Assembly: GCA_944989445.1 (NCBI GenBank)
Contig: CALYLW010000018.1
Span: 1,778,430-1,842,429 of the forward strand
DNA length: 64,000 bases
Origin: Ampullaceana balthica
Taxonomy: Eukaryota > Mollusca > Gastropoda > Lymnaeidae
Direction of reading: 5' to 3'
Shown here: positions 11,395 through 22,270 of the stretch, one piece after another
How positions within the stretch are numbered: position 1 is the first letter of the stretch
Layout of the letters: each line of letters opens with the position of its first letter
The notes under the pieces: generated by a model
Database searches by the model: none
Told to the model about the DNA's origin: nothing
The model's input: the letters and a program-made list of their open reading frames with translations, nothing else
Position numbers and translations under genes: made by a program

Positions 11395-12712
11395 GCGTCC
11401 ATTGTGGTCACTGTCGGCCTTATTGTCGTCATTATGATCACTGTCGTCCTTATTGTCGTCATTGTGGTCACTGTCGTCCTTATTGTCGTCATTGTGATCA
11501 TTGTCGTCCTTATTGTCGTCATTGTGGTCACTGTCGTCCTTTTTGTCGTCATTGTCATCACTGTCGTTCTCATTGTGATCACTGTCGTCCTTATTGTAAT
11601 CATTGTCATCACTGTCGTCCTTATTGTCGTCATTGTGGTCACTGTCGTCCTTATTGTCGTCATTGTGATCACTGTCGTCCTTATTGTCGTCATTGTGATC
11701 ACTGTCGTCCTTATTGTCGTCATTGTGATCACTGTCGTCCTTATTGTCGTCATTGTGGTCACTGTCGTCCTTATTGTCGTCATTGTCATCACTGTCGTTC
11801 TCATTGTGATCACTGTCGTCCTTATTGTCGTCATTGTCATCACTGTCGTTCTCATTGTGATCACTGTCGTCCTTATTGTCGTCATTGTGATCACTGTCGT
11901 CCTTATTGTCGTCATTGTGATCACTGTCGTCCTTATTGTCGTCATTGTGGTCACTGTCGTCCTTATTGTCGTCATTGTGATCACTGTCGTCCTTATTGTC
12001 GTCATTGTGATCACTGTCGTCCTTATTGTCGTCATTGTGATCACTGTCGTCCTTATTGTCGTCATTGTGATCACTGTCGTCCTTATTGTCGTCATTGTGG
12101 TCACTGTCGTCCTTATTGTCGTCATTGTGATCACTGTCATCCTTATTGTTGTCATTGTGGTCACTGTCGTCCTTATTGTCGTCATTGTGATCACTGTCGT
12201 CCTTATTGTCGTCATTGTGGTCACTGTCGTCCTTATTGTCGTCATTGTGATCACTGTCGTCCTTATTGTCGTCATTGTGATCACTGTCGTCCTTATTGTC
12301 GTCATTGTGGTCACTGTCGTCCTTATTGTCGTCATTGTGATCACTGTCGTCCTTATTGTCGTCATTGTGATCACTGTCGTCCTTATTGTCGTCATTGTGG
12401 TCACTGTCGTCCTTATTGTCGTCATTGTGGTCACTGTCGTCCTTATTGTCGTCATTGTCATCACTGTCGTTCTCATTGTGATCACTGTCGTCCTTATTGT
12501 AATCATTGTGATCACTGTCGTCCTTATTGTCGTCATTGTGATCACTGTCGTCATTATTGTCGTCATTGTGGTCACTGTCGTCCTTATTGTCGTCATTGTC
12601 ATCACTGTCGTTCTCATTGTGATCACTGTCGTCCTTATTGTAATCATTGTCATCACTGTCGTCCTTATTGTGGTCACTGTCGTCCTTATTGTCGTCATTG
12701 TGGTCATCATGA
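11395..12712. repeat. 30-bp minisatellite, open in several frames
   Basis: About 43 units of a 30-bp repeat built from TCACTGTCGTCCTTATT and GTCGTCATTGTGG. Variant units (TCATCACTGTCGTTCTCATTG) recur in a pattern. The length is a multiple of three and no stop occurs in the unit, so both strands are open for over 450 codons. The minus strand reads (D/H)NDDNKDDSD decapeptides; the plus strand reads CRPYCRHCGH or a Val/Ile-rich peptide. None has a credible N-terminal context or splice structure, so I treat it as non-coding. Confidence 0.93.
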
Positions 12713-12934
12713 TCAGATGCCTGGTTGGAGGCTTGCTTCACACTGAAGTTGCTAGGAGCCAAGGATTCGATAACATCGCCATCGCGACACAAGCATTTTT
12801 ACAACATATTTTTCAAACGATTTTCAGTACAAAGAATAAAGGCCTACACATGCAGGCAGTAGTATGTGATTTGGCGAAATCGCCATATCATTGTATTTGT
12901 TGGCCCCATACATAGTTCCTCATCTTATCTTATC

Positions 12935-13160
12935 ACGGGACGCGGTGGTCGAGTGGCAGCGCACTGGACTGTCGTACCAATGGTCACGGGTTCGAATCAC
13001 CCCGCTCTACATGTAGTTAGGCGGCTGGGTAATGCGTGGAACCCACAAAGCCGTGGCCTGTGATTGCTGCATCACTTGCCAACAGATCATCTGTCATGGT
13101 CTGTGGACGCAACTATCTTCTGCATAGAAGGAGCGTCTGTATAGATAAGATAAGATATCA
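12935..13160 (+). mobile_element. tRNA-derived SINE with a LINE-shared 3' tail
   Basis: The 5' part has RNA polymerase III boxes: A-box-like GTGGTCGAGTGGC near 12945 and B box GGGTTCGAATCAC near 12987. The last 60 bp, with CTTCTGCATAGAAGGAGCG and a GATAAGATAAGATA tail, match the 3' end of the CR1-like LINE at 38100-40377 (minus), which reads CTTCTGTATAGAAGGAGCG plus GATAA repeats. This is the classic design of a SINE mobilised by a partner LINE. It lies inside the 7.2-kb hAT. Confidence 0.8.
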
Positions 13161-13776
13161 GATGCTCCTTATTAGAATTTTAAATGTTGATATCGTGTTG
13201 GTTTTATCCTTCTTAGTTCCCTTAGGTCCAATCTAAGAATCCGCCAATAAAACAGCTGATTGCCTAGTAATCTAAAATAAGTTTTTTAGTCATCGTCTTT
13301 TAATAAATTATGACTTTAAATAAATCCTACCTGAGGCTTATTTTAAGTATTACTATTATATAGTATCCTTTGTAGTAGTATAGTTTACTAAGTTGTCATT
13401 ACATTTGATCACTAGTTTAGGGATCGAAATCAAGTGGCGTGCCACTTACGTTTATAAAATTTGATGTACATACTAGTGCGGTGTTTGTAGATTTTAAAAT
13501 ATATAAATCAAACATATGCATATTTATTTATTAGTTAACTTTTTTACAACTTAATTACTTAATAGGACCTTTTCTATATGTTGACTTAAAAAATAATAAT
13601 TACAAACATAAGGTTTATTGCAATTATACTTAATAAAAATGTTGCTTATACCAATTGATTATTTCCTGTATCATAAACTTGAAAAATTTATATTTAAATG
13701 TGATTTAATTTTAACTGGTGAATTATTTCCCTTTATTAGAAAATATGTCTTTCATATGGCTCGGTTTAGATACTAT

Positions 13777-13890
13777 AACGGAGTGATTATTCGGAGATTT
13801 CTCCGTATAACGCCGGGCGTTATTGGGAGATTTATCCGTATAACGCTGGCCGTTATTCGTAGATTTCCCCATGATTCTTAGCGTTATAGG
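13777..13890. repeat. Short palindromic ATAACG/CGTTAT repeats
   Basis: Three to four related units of about 30 bp are spaced as CGTTATT.GGAGATTT.TCCGTATAACGC. Each pairs CGTTAT with ATAACG, and GGAGATTTCTCC with itself, so the segment could form hairpins. Confidence 0.6.
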
Positions 13891-15059
13891 CAGATTTTTA
13901 TTGGCTGGTCACGTGGCTAGTTGCTGATTTGATATAAGATTTTTTAAAATTCCCATGATTCGTGGTCCACTGTGGACCCCGGGTTAATGCATTCGATCCT
14001 TGAGCTATATGTGTCAGATGGTGGTTCGATTTTCGATTGGGTCTTTCTTTTCTTTTTTTGTTTTTGTTTTTGTTTGTTTATTTCGAATTTCTTTTTCAAT
14101 TACTTTCAATGATCTTTAATTTATAATTATGAGGCTATGATTAGGGATTAGTATTAGTAGTATGCTAAAGTAGTTTTTGTTATGAAACCCCGCGATGCTT
14201 AGGCTTAGGCTTAGGCCTTAGGCGCCTTAGTCTTAGTTAGAAACTTAGTGATAGTCTTAGGCTTACGCCTACGCTACTACTACTACTAGTACTAACGGCA
14301 GTAACGGTAATGGACTTTTCCCACTTGTGACGATGAAGATTGGTTAAATTAATTTTAAAATAAGTCTTTTTAAAATAAATTTTAATATTATTTAGAAGCA
14401 ATACTAACAGTAATAAAAGTAGATTAATGATTAATGATTTTAATATTAATTTATTCAATCTTCTTCGTCGTAAGTGGGAGAAGTACATGGTCCATCTCCA
14501 TAATGACCATACTTCTATGTCCATGATCCATAGCCATCTTAATCTAGTTGGGTTTGCCAAAGTTATAACAAAAAAAGAAAAAGAATTATTTTAATTTTTT
14601 TGGTTTTTTTTGTGGTCGGATAAAAACTAAAATGAAGTAAATATCAGTAAAATACCACTTAAAAGACGTATAGTATAGTATAGTATATAAATACTATACA
14701 CACGTGAATATATTAATATATCAACATTATACCATGACTATATTTTATGATAAATTCCATAAATTATAAATGACTAGTCTGTGTGCTATAATTATTGGGC
14801 TAGAACAAATGAAATAAATTTAACATTCTTAAGCTACAAGTCACTTAGAGCTGACAAGACTAAGCACAACTATTTCTTTTGATTTTTAAAAAAAAAGCTA
14901 TGATAGCTGGGATGTAAAAATTAGAAAATTTATTATTATTATTATTATTATTATTTTAAAAAAATATCTCAGTATAACGCTTCCCATAATATAATGCTCT
15001 AGGCTGGGATAACTCCCAAGAAAAAGACCAAAACAGTGATTTGAAACATGTTCATTTTC
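13891..15059. other. hAT interior without a recognised gene
   Basis: It contains a short run of TTAGGC-like hexamers near 14195-14270, a TATAGTATAGTATA stretch near 14670 and an ATT microsatellite at 14930-14955. No coding signal was recognised. Confidence 0.45.
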
Positions 15060-15225
15060 AAATAGAAAATACTGCCTTTATGGGGAGGGGGAAAGCTTTG
15101 TGACGTTATATTGGAGGGGGGGGGGTCTAAGTTTTTGTGACAACGTGTGACGAAAAAAAAGGGCCGGGGGGGTGAATAATCGGGCAGATTTGTGTGACAT
15201 CATTTATTGAAGGCCCCATAGCGGC
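15060..15225. mobile_element. MITE fragment (GGCCGTCC family)
   Basis: The right end TGTGACATCATTTATTGAAGG and the internal GTTTTTGTGACAACGTGTGACG match the inverted right half of the MITE at 33891-36359. The left half is not recognisable. Confidence 0.55.
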
Positions 15226-15639
15226 ACAATTTTTCACGTTTGCACAGTCTGGTTAAAAGGCTAAGCCCGGCCCTGGTTATACCGGTAATGTCACACCAGA
15301 TTCTAGAAAATAATGGGGGGGGGGTGAGACTGAAACCAGGCTTTTAAATTAGTAAATGTATAACATATAAACAGGGTATGAGTTAGCCTGACAGGACGTA
15401 ACAAACGTTCGCTGTTTCACTAGATTCTAGAAGGTATAATAATAGTTGTTTTACTAACCTTCAGTATTTTTTTTTGAAAACGATTAGTAAATTAGCATTA
15501 AATTAATTTTAAATTAATTAAAGTAATAAATAAATTAAATTGATTGAACACATGGATACATCTCTAATAAAGAAAATAACCGAACATAAGGAGTAGGACA
15601 ACATTGCGTATTCCTTATACTCATTCTCACAATCTGTGT

Positions 15640-16745
15640 GTACATAAAATGCAGTTCCGGGGAGGAAAAAAAGACGAATTTCCATACGACGGTTCGATGC
15701 GCAGTATATGCGTCATAGTAAATGTTCAACCCAGACCACAGTGTGTAATATGCTCGCAAATTCTACAAAATAAAGCGATGAAACCTGCACAACTTCGGTC
15801 ATCTGAAAACTAATCATAATGTCTGCACGGAGAACCCATTGAAATACTTTCCCTGCTAAAACATTCACTTGATAGTCAGAAGTCCTGCATACGGCAAGCA
15901 ACCAAAGTCAATGAAAATGCTTTAAGAGCATCATTTTTGGTGGCTATACGAGTTGCACAGGCAAAAAATCCTGGTTATCAAGGACGTGGTGTTTTACAGA
16001 CTAAAATTGCGTGATGCTGTGAGAGTTTCTTGGCGAATAAAATCAAAGCTTGTTGATCATTTGAAAGATAGGTTATAGGTTGCAGTTCTGGTTTACTTGG
16101 GTGACATTTTAAAGAAATTAATAAACTTAATTCATCACTGCAAGGAAAGCAGACACATTTAATCACATTTAATAATTACAAATAAAAAAAGTGCCTGCTT
16201 TTACGAAAAAGCTTGATCTTGGTAAAACAAGATTACTTCAGGGGAACTATCCATGTTTGATAAATTGTACGAATTCACCGAGAAACAAGAAAATTCTGAG
16301 ATCAATAAAAAAAATGTTGATAAATATGATTTCAGATCATATTCAATCACTGCAGGATCAATTCAACTTCTTCTTTGGTGATTTGAACATTCAGAATTAT
16401 TCATGTGTTTCCAGTCCGTTTCTTGCACACATTGACTCATTAAATTTACTACCACCGAAATTAAACGAAATCATAGAACTGACCAGCGATAATACTTTAA
16501 CTATTTTGCATCATAGAGTGAGCTCGATAAAATTTTGTAGTGCTCAGAAATGTCTCAGAAAGCTAAAAAATACTTTTATTCTTTGCAACATCATATCTTT
16601 GCGAATGTGGATTTTCTGCATTGGTTACAAAATTACAATCAAAACAAAACATAGTTCCCGACTTGAAGTCGAAGATGAACTATGATGGAGTCTTTCAAGT
16701 ATTTCACCTTGTTTGGATGTGCTATGCTCAAATGTGCAAGCTCAA
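15640..16745 (+). pseudogene. hAT transposase remnant, ZBED5/SCAND3-like
   Basis: The N-terminal BED-type zinc finger region is visible near 15720-15800 (RPQCVICSQILQNKAMKPAQ). After frame breaks comes the segment QATKVNENALRASFLVAIRV near 15895-15960. A long open part at 16191-16685 carries SLQDQFNFFFGDLNIQNYS, LPPKLNEIIELTSDN and KTKHSSRLEVEDEL, the C-terminal hAT dimerisation region of ZBED5-like transposases. A large part of the catalytic core between about 16010 and 16190 is missing, and stops are present. It is the dead transposase of the enclosing hAT, in the expected orientation and within its termini. Confidence 0.75.
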
Positions 16746-17287
16746 GGCGCGCACTAAATGAACTAATGTAGCAGTCTTACTAATACTAACTACTGTTTAT
16801 GACTTAACTTTTTTTATAGTAGGCAATACGATTTATATAAGACTTTAAGTATAAGACTAGTATAAGCGACATTTGTTCATTTCAAAAGAAAGCCCTTTCG
16901 ATCAGTTTCCATTCAATATTTTTGGGAGCATGCAAATCGTAGCTTATTAGAATAGTTTTACTTACGAACCTAACATATATACTAGTAACTAGTTATAAAC
17001 TTAGTAGAATTATATACATTTCAAGCACGGGGGTAGCACAATAATTCATTAATGGTCCGTGGCTAAGACAAAAAAATGTTCAAGTGGTCCTTGAATCTTA
17101 AAAGGTTGAGAACCACTGGTCTAGAGGAAAAGGATGACCTGAAGCTTTTCTTTCAAATTTGTATGTTAGAATCATAGTCTATTTATTTTATGAGTGCAAC
17201 CATACATACGAACATTTGCATTTACATATTTATTAACATTTTTCTCCTGGTTCTACCTTCATTTTAAAAAGTTAACTAATTTTCAAC

Positions 17288-17585
17288 CGTTATGAGCCAT
17301 TCCTAAATGACGTCACAAAGGAGCGGTATTTACTATTTAAAAATGAGCATGTTTTAAAATCACCTTATTTTCATTCAAGTAAATATTTAATGTAATATCC
17401 TAACACGCGTGAAGCCATTTAAACCTCATTAAATAAATTATAAGCAATCAAATATTTAAGTGCAGCTTTTATCTCAAGTTGCACGTTTTTGATGTGACGT
17501 CACAGTTCTTAATAGAACCCCCCCTCGTCATACATCTTCACAAATCTGTGACCCCCTCCCGCCCCCTAGGTGCGTGACGTCATTT
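17288..17585. mobile_element. MITE (GGCCGTCC family), degenerate
   Basis: It runs from a degraded left end (GAGCCATTCCTAAATGACGTC) to the right end GGTGCGTGACGTCATTTTG, with the internal TTTTGATGTGACGTCACA and C-rich CTCGTCA blocks of this family. At about 300 bp it is close to the expected uninterrupted size but lacks terminal bases. Confidence 0.6.
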
Positions 17586-18365
17586 TGCCGACATTTTTCA
17601 TATAACATATGTTTGGCCTTTTTTTGGCCTTTTTGTCCGACATTTTGGCTTTTTTTCTCAAATTAAAATCTGGCAACCCTGCTCCATGGTTATGACCGCC
17701 GCAGAGCTGTTACAAAAATTGCCCCCTTTTTTTACGCTCCTCCTGTGCAGAAGTTTCCTCCATCCTATTTTTCTCTAAGAACGCACAGACCACGGTGGCC
17801 TGTTGACAAGCACGCGGCATACAAGCTTGTAATCTCCACTCCCTTGTACAGGAATGGAGATATATCTTCCATGTCAATGTTTTAAATATCCGGGAAGACC
17901 TATAACATTAAAAGAAATTTAAAAGGATTCAAACTTTATATAAAAGCTGTAATATATAAAAGAAATATATCTTATGAAAGAATCTATATCCCTGAATCAG
18001 ATAATGCGATAACTATTTGGGTATTTCTATAGCCAATTATTATTTTATTGCGTTCATTAATTTTTATCACCTTTATAAAGCTTGAATTGAGTCGATAATT
18101 GAGTTGTTATTTAATCACATTGTATTCATATTCCATCTTATATATGCAAAACAATTTGTGTTACTATTAAAACTAATAATCATTGCATCACAGATGGCAT
18201 ACGTACAATTGTATTGAAACTAGTATTTGCCTTACACACTAGGTTGTAAGTGTGTTAAATTAGCTAATAAATATAAAATTTATACGAGTTCATTTCGGCA
18301 ATTTATTTCATATATTTGTCTTTTACATATATATTATGTTTTTATTCTTAAAAATAATCCTTGAT
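17586..18365. other. Spacer before the satellite
   Basis: AT-rich sequence. A T-rich stretch with repeated GGCCTTTTT near 17610-17650 is the only structure noted. Confidence 0.45.
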
Positions 18366-18369
18366 CTAT

Positions 18370-20013
18370 GATCTATTAATAATGAAGGCAATATCAGTAG
18401 ATTTGATATATTATACAGACATTAAATAGTGATGGTAAGGTCAGTAGATTTGACATATTATACAGACATTAAATAGTGATGGTAAGGTCGGTAGATTTGA
18501 TATATTATACAGACATTAAATAGTGAAGTCAAAGTCAGTAGATTTGACATATTATACAGACATTAAATAGTGAAGTCAAAGTCAGTAGATTTGATATATT
18601 ATACAGACATTAAATAGTGAAGTCAAAGTCAGTAGATTTGATATATTATACAGACATTTAAATAGTGAAGTCAAAGTCAGTAGATTTGACATATTATACA
18701 GACATTTAAATAGTGAAGTCAAAGTCAGTAGATTTGACATATTATACAGACATTAAATAGTGAAGTCAAAGTCAGTAGATTTGATATATTATACAGACAT
18801 TAAATAGTGAAGTCAAAGTCAGTAGATTTGATATATTATACAGACATTAAATAGTGAAGTCAAAGTCAGTAGATTTGATATATTATACAGACATTAAATA
18901 GTGAAGTCAAAGTCAGTAGATTTGATATATTATACAGACATTAAATAGTGAAGTCAAAGTCAGTAGATTTGATATATTATACAGACATTAAATAGTGAAG
19001 TCAAAGTCAGTAGATTTGACATATTATACAGACATTAAATAGTGAAGTCAAAGTCAGTAGATTTGATATATTATACAGACATTAAATAGTGAAGTCAAAG
19101 TCAGTAGATTTGATATATTATACAGACATTAAATAGTGAAGTCAAAGTCAGTAGATTTGATATATTATACAGACATTAAATAGTGAAGTCAAAGTCAGTA
19201 GATTTGATATATTATACAGACATTAAATAGTGAAGTCAAAGTCATTAGATTTGATATGTTATACATACATTAAATAGTGAAGTCAAAGTCAGTAGATTTG
19301 ATTTGTTATACAGACATTAAATAGTGAAGTCAAAGTCAGTAGATTTGATATATTATACATACATTAAATAGTGAAGTCAAAGTCAGTAGATTTGATATAT
19401 TATACAGACATTAAATAGTGAAGTCAAAGTCAGTAGATTTGATATATTATACAGACATTAAATAGTGAAGTCAAAGTCAGTAGATTTGATATATAATACA
19501 GACATTAAATAGTGAAGTCAAAGTCAGTAGATTTGATATGTTATACAGACATTAAATAGTGAAGTCAAAGTCAGTAGATTTGATATATTATACAGACATT
19601 AAATAGTGAAGTCAAAGTCAGTAGATTTGATATATAATACAGACATTAAATAGTGAAGTCAAAGTCAGTAGATTTGATATGTTATACAGACATTAAATAG
19701 TGAAGTCAAAGTCAGTAGATTTGATATATAATACAGACATTAAATAGTGAAGTCAAAGTCAGTAGATTTGATATATTATACAGACATTAAATAGTGAAGT
19801 CAAAGCAGTAGATTTGATATATTATACAGGCATTAAATAGTGAAGTCAAAGTCAGTAGATTTGATATATTATACAGACATTAAATAGTGAAGTCAAATTC
19901 AGTAGATTTGATATATTATACAGACATTAGATAGTGAAGTCAAAGTCAGTAGATTTGATATATTATACAGACATTAAATAGTGAAGTCAAAGTCAGTAGA
20001 TTTGATATATAAC
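18370..20013. repeat. 47-bp satellite, about 35 units
   Basis: The unit is close to AAATAGTGAAGTCAAAGTCA then GTAGATTTGATATATTATAC then AGACATT. The first two or three units differ (GATGGTAAGGTCAG). Later units are nearly uniform, with scattered changes such as TATAATAC or GATATGTT recurring in blocks, which points to homogenisation by unequal exchange. The array stops abruptly at 20013, next to the hAT MITE duplication. Confidence 0.95.
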
Positions 20014-20021
20014 AAGCAGAC

Positions 20022-20205
20022 CAATGCTCCCTCTAGGGATCGTTGGTCCGTGTGCAAAGAGAAAACATTTGTGTGCAAAGTTGCGCAGCATCCATTTTTG
20101 TGTGTAAAGTTTACAAAATTTGCAGCGCGGTAATTTTAAACTGCTGCGCGGCGTCAGTCAGATGTCTACGCGGCCGCGCAACCGCGCAGCTTAAAGGGAA
20201 CATTG
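20022..20205. mobile_element. hAT-type MITE, 184 bp, perfect TSD
   Basis: The element begins CAATGCTCCCTCTAGGG and ends CTTAAAGGGAACATTG. It is flanked by AAGCAGAC on both sides (20014-20021 and 20206-20213), a perfect 8-bp duplication. It is homologous to 7523-7707 and has no coding capacity. Confidence 0.88.
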
Positions 20206-20354
20206 AAGCAGACCCGTCGTGCGTTGCACCGATCTCAGTAAAAATGAATACATTTTAAGAAACCAATGAGTGGTATGTTTAAAAACAATTATGCCAGAAA
20301 CTTTCGCGGAAGCGTGCAAAAGTCCTGGAAGCTAAGTAAAAAAAAATTTTAAAC

Positions 20355-20611
20355 CTGTAAAAACAAGTTTTTGACTATAAATCCTTTATGTACGAGAAGT
20401 AACTAAAAGAATGTTCATTATAATACGCAGCACAAGACCATCCAAAAATACAAAATTGTAGTTATGTGTCGTAAAACATGTTTAATATAATGCGCACCGA
20501 TCAGGAATATGTTTATAAAAAGTGTTGTCAATAAAATACGCACCTTATGGCGCGACAGGAAAGGTTGTTCAATATAATACGCACCACAACACTATATCAA
20601 AAAAATTAACA
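20355..20611 (-). repeat. R1 repeat, inverted, left part
   Basis: The reverse complement matches the second half of each 52348-53817 unit (AAAACTTG…, GATGGTCTTG, GGTGCGCATTATATTAAACA). It continues at 21610 after the Helitron-like insertion. Confidence 0.75.
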
Positions 20612-21609
20612 TCTTCTCTCTCTATATATAAGACGCATTTGTTGTCTGTCTGGTTGTCTGTCTGTTCCCTAATAACTCAAGATCCAGACAACCAAATAAC
20701 GTGAAATTTGGTACACGTACACAAAATTATACCGGAAAGGTTATTAAACAGGTTTCGTTCCATATATATAAGAAACTGGGGGCCGGGGGCCCAAAATGTA
20801 ATTTATCCTTATATGAGCTATATAAAATAAAAATTATTGAAAATTAAGACGTAAAATAATGACGCAAAATAATAAACATTTTGGTGTCGAGATTAACAAG
20901 AAGGCGATTATCGCCATAAAATAATTTTTTTGTTGTTGTTGCTTTGTTGTTGTTGCTTTTGTTGTTGCTATTGTTGTTGTAGTTGTTGTTTTGTTGTTGT
21001 TGCTGTTGTTGTTGTAGTTGTTGTTTTGTTGTTGTTTTGTTGTTTATGTTTTTGTTGTTGTTTTGTTGTTGTTGCTTTGTTGTTGTAGTTGTTGTTTTGT
21101 TGTTGTTTTGTTGTTTATGTTTTTGTTGTTGTTTTGTTTTTGTTGTTGTTGCTGTTGTTGTTTTTGTTGTTGTTGCTGTTGTTGTTGCTGTTGCTGTTGT
21201 TGCTTTTGTGTTGTTGTTGTAGTTGTTGTTGTTGTCCACATCCCTTGCCCTGCGACGACAATGTCCTTCATGTTGTTTTGTTGTTGTTGCTTTGTTGTTG
21301 TTGCTGTTGTTGTTGTAGTTGTTTTGTTGTTGTTTTGTTGTTGATTTTGTTGTTATTGTTGTTTTTTTGTTTTTGTTGTTTTGTTGCTGTTGCTGTTTCT
21401 GTTGTTGTTTTTGTTTTTGTTGCTGTTGTTGTTGCTGTTGTTGTTGTAGTTGTTGTTTTGTTGTTGTTGCTTTGTTGTTGTTGCTGTTGTTGTTGTAGTT
21501 GTTGTTTGTTGTTGTTTTGTTTTTGTTGTTTGTTGTTGTGTTGCTGTTGTTGTTTTTGTTGTTGTTGCTGTTGTTGTTAAACCCGGGAAAGCCGGGTACT
21601 TGCCCCTAG
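20612..21609 (+). mobile_element. Helitron-like element (H1) with precise A|T insertion
   Basis: It starts TCTTCTCTCTCTATATATAA and ends with a CCCGG-GAAAG-CCGGG hairpin, then TACTTGCCCCTAG. The interrupted R1 repeat continues on both sides, so the insertion point can be read directly between A (20611) and T (21610), with no target duplication. TC start, 3' hairpin, CTAG end and A|T target are the Helitron hallmarks. The interior is mostly (TTG)n-derived low-complexity DNA with no helicase, so it is non-autonomous. Confidence 0.85.
20922..21583. repeat. (TTG)n-rich low-complexity array
   Basis: TTG trinucleotides are interspersed with TTTTG and CTG variants. Blocks of about 70-75 bp (GTTTATGTTTTTGTTGTTGTT) are duplicated. 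It has expanded inside the Helitron-like element. The poly-Asn/Thr/Gln and poly-Cys/Val frames here are shadows of the repeat. Confidence 0.92.
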
Positions 21610-21840
21610 TGTTACATAAATAAAGATAATCTAAAAATTCAATAATTTAATTACTTATTCGATTTATCTGAAATTTTGATACATCATTTTTATCATCGGC
21701 ACGAGTCTGCCTGCAAAATTTTTGCTCGCTAGCTTACGAGGAAGTGGGTTAAAAATCGATCCAACGTTTTTTTGGCACCGCCCACCTCAACCAAGCAAAG
21801 CAAGCAGACACCACGGGTTAATGTAAAGGATTTAAAAAAA
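21610..21840 (-). repeat. R1 repeat, inverted, right part
   Basis: It continues the inverted R1 unit after the Helitron: AAAATTCAATAATTTAATTA, GATTTATCTGAAATTTTGAT and ACCACGGGTTAATGTAAAGG are complements of the unit's first half. Confidence 0.75.
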
Positions 21841-21935
21841 CACACACACTTTTGTCACTTTTGAAAAATGTAGCATGTCTTCTTCTTAGTTTTAAATTAG
21901 AGATTCATATCAACATTACTTGTATCTATGGTTAG

Positions 21936-22095
21936 GTTGATAGCGTGGACATCAGCGAAGATCAGATTTCACTATTTCCCTAGACGATAGCAAACATAAC
22001 ATCACATCTTTTGTTTGTCAAAGATCGAGCGTCTTATCTGACTCAGTTGACCTCGTCACTATCGGATGAAGGTATCATTGGGTCAATATATACAA
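21936..22095 (+). pseudogene. Methyltransferase copy D, exon 2 remnant
   Basis: The plus strand reads VDISEDQISLFP, then a stop, then TIANITSHLLFV, clearly homologous to copy B exon 2 (VDISEDQLALFPKKIANMMS). An in-frame TAG and a later frameshift disable it: the motif II region is out of frame, and the nucleotide sequence TCAGTTGACCTCGTCACTA is still recognisable. The exon end still shows the donor TACAA|GTAATC, as in copy B (AACAA|GTAATC). Copy B lies 29 kb away on the opposite strand, so an inverted duplication is implied. Confidence 0.82.
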
Positions 22096-22114
22096 GTAAT
22101 CATTCCATAATAAT

Positions 22115-22270
22115 ACTGTAAATCCATAGTTTATATAGCGTTGTACACCAGCAAGCTGTTGGGTTCAGGGCACTTTACATAATAATTGTAATACACATAA
22201 TTATACATACATTCAATGTCAAACATTCATATTCCAACTAGATCATATAATGACATTTTGGTGCACATAA
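22115..22270 (+). repeat. Dispersed repeat R3, next to methyltransferase exon 2
   Basis: It starts TTTATATAGCGTTGTACACC and contains GGGCACTTTACATAAT and AACATTCATATTCCAACTAG. A second copy is at 51030-51190 (TATAGCGCAGTACCCGC, GCGCTTCACATAAA). Both copies lie just after a methyltransferase exon 2, but in opposite orientations relative to the exon. Confidence 0.65.

Larger units (their letters stand above)
9899..17118 (+). mobile_element. 7.2-kb hAT element with perfect 8-bp TSD
   Basis: The termini are CAGTGGATCTCAACATGTGG (left) and its inverted partner GGTTGAGAACCACTG (right), the classic hAT CAGTGGTTCTCAACC form. Both sides are flanked by GTCTAGAG (9891-9898 and 17119-17126), a perfect 8-bp duplication. 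Subterminal regions share 'TGGTCC' motifs. The body contains a decayed ZBED-type transposase (15640-16745) plus later additions: a 23-bp minisatellite, a 30-bp minisatellite, a SINE and a MITE fragment. The duplication has stayed perfect although the transposase is dead. Confidence 0.88.

Noticed and set aside
11347..12915. Very long ORFs (450-507 codons) on both strands
   Set aside because: All come from one stop-free 30-bp tandem repeat. No signal peptide, start context or unique domain supports translation.
14195..14270. TTAGGC telomere-like repeats
   Set aside because: Only a few irregular hexamers in the interior of a transposon. Too short and imperfect to be telomeric.
16191..16685. 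Independent host gene of 164 codons
   Set aside because: The C-terminal half matches hAT transposase dimerisation motifs, and it lies within the termini of the 7.2-kb hAT.
18370..20013. CRISPR-like array
   Set aside because: The units are contiguous 47-bp tandem copies without unique spacers, in a eukaryotic context.
20844..21580. Poly-Gln/Asn and poly-Cys/Val ORFs
   Set aside because: Products of the (TTG)n array inside a Helitron-like element.
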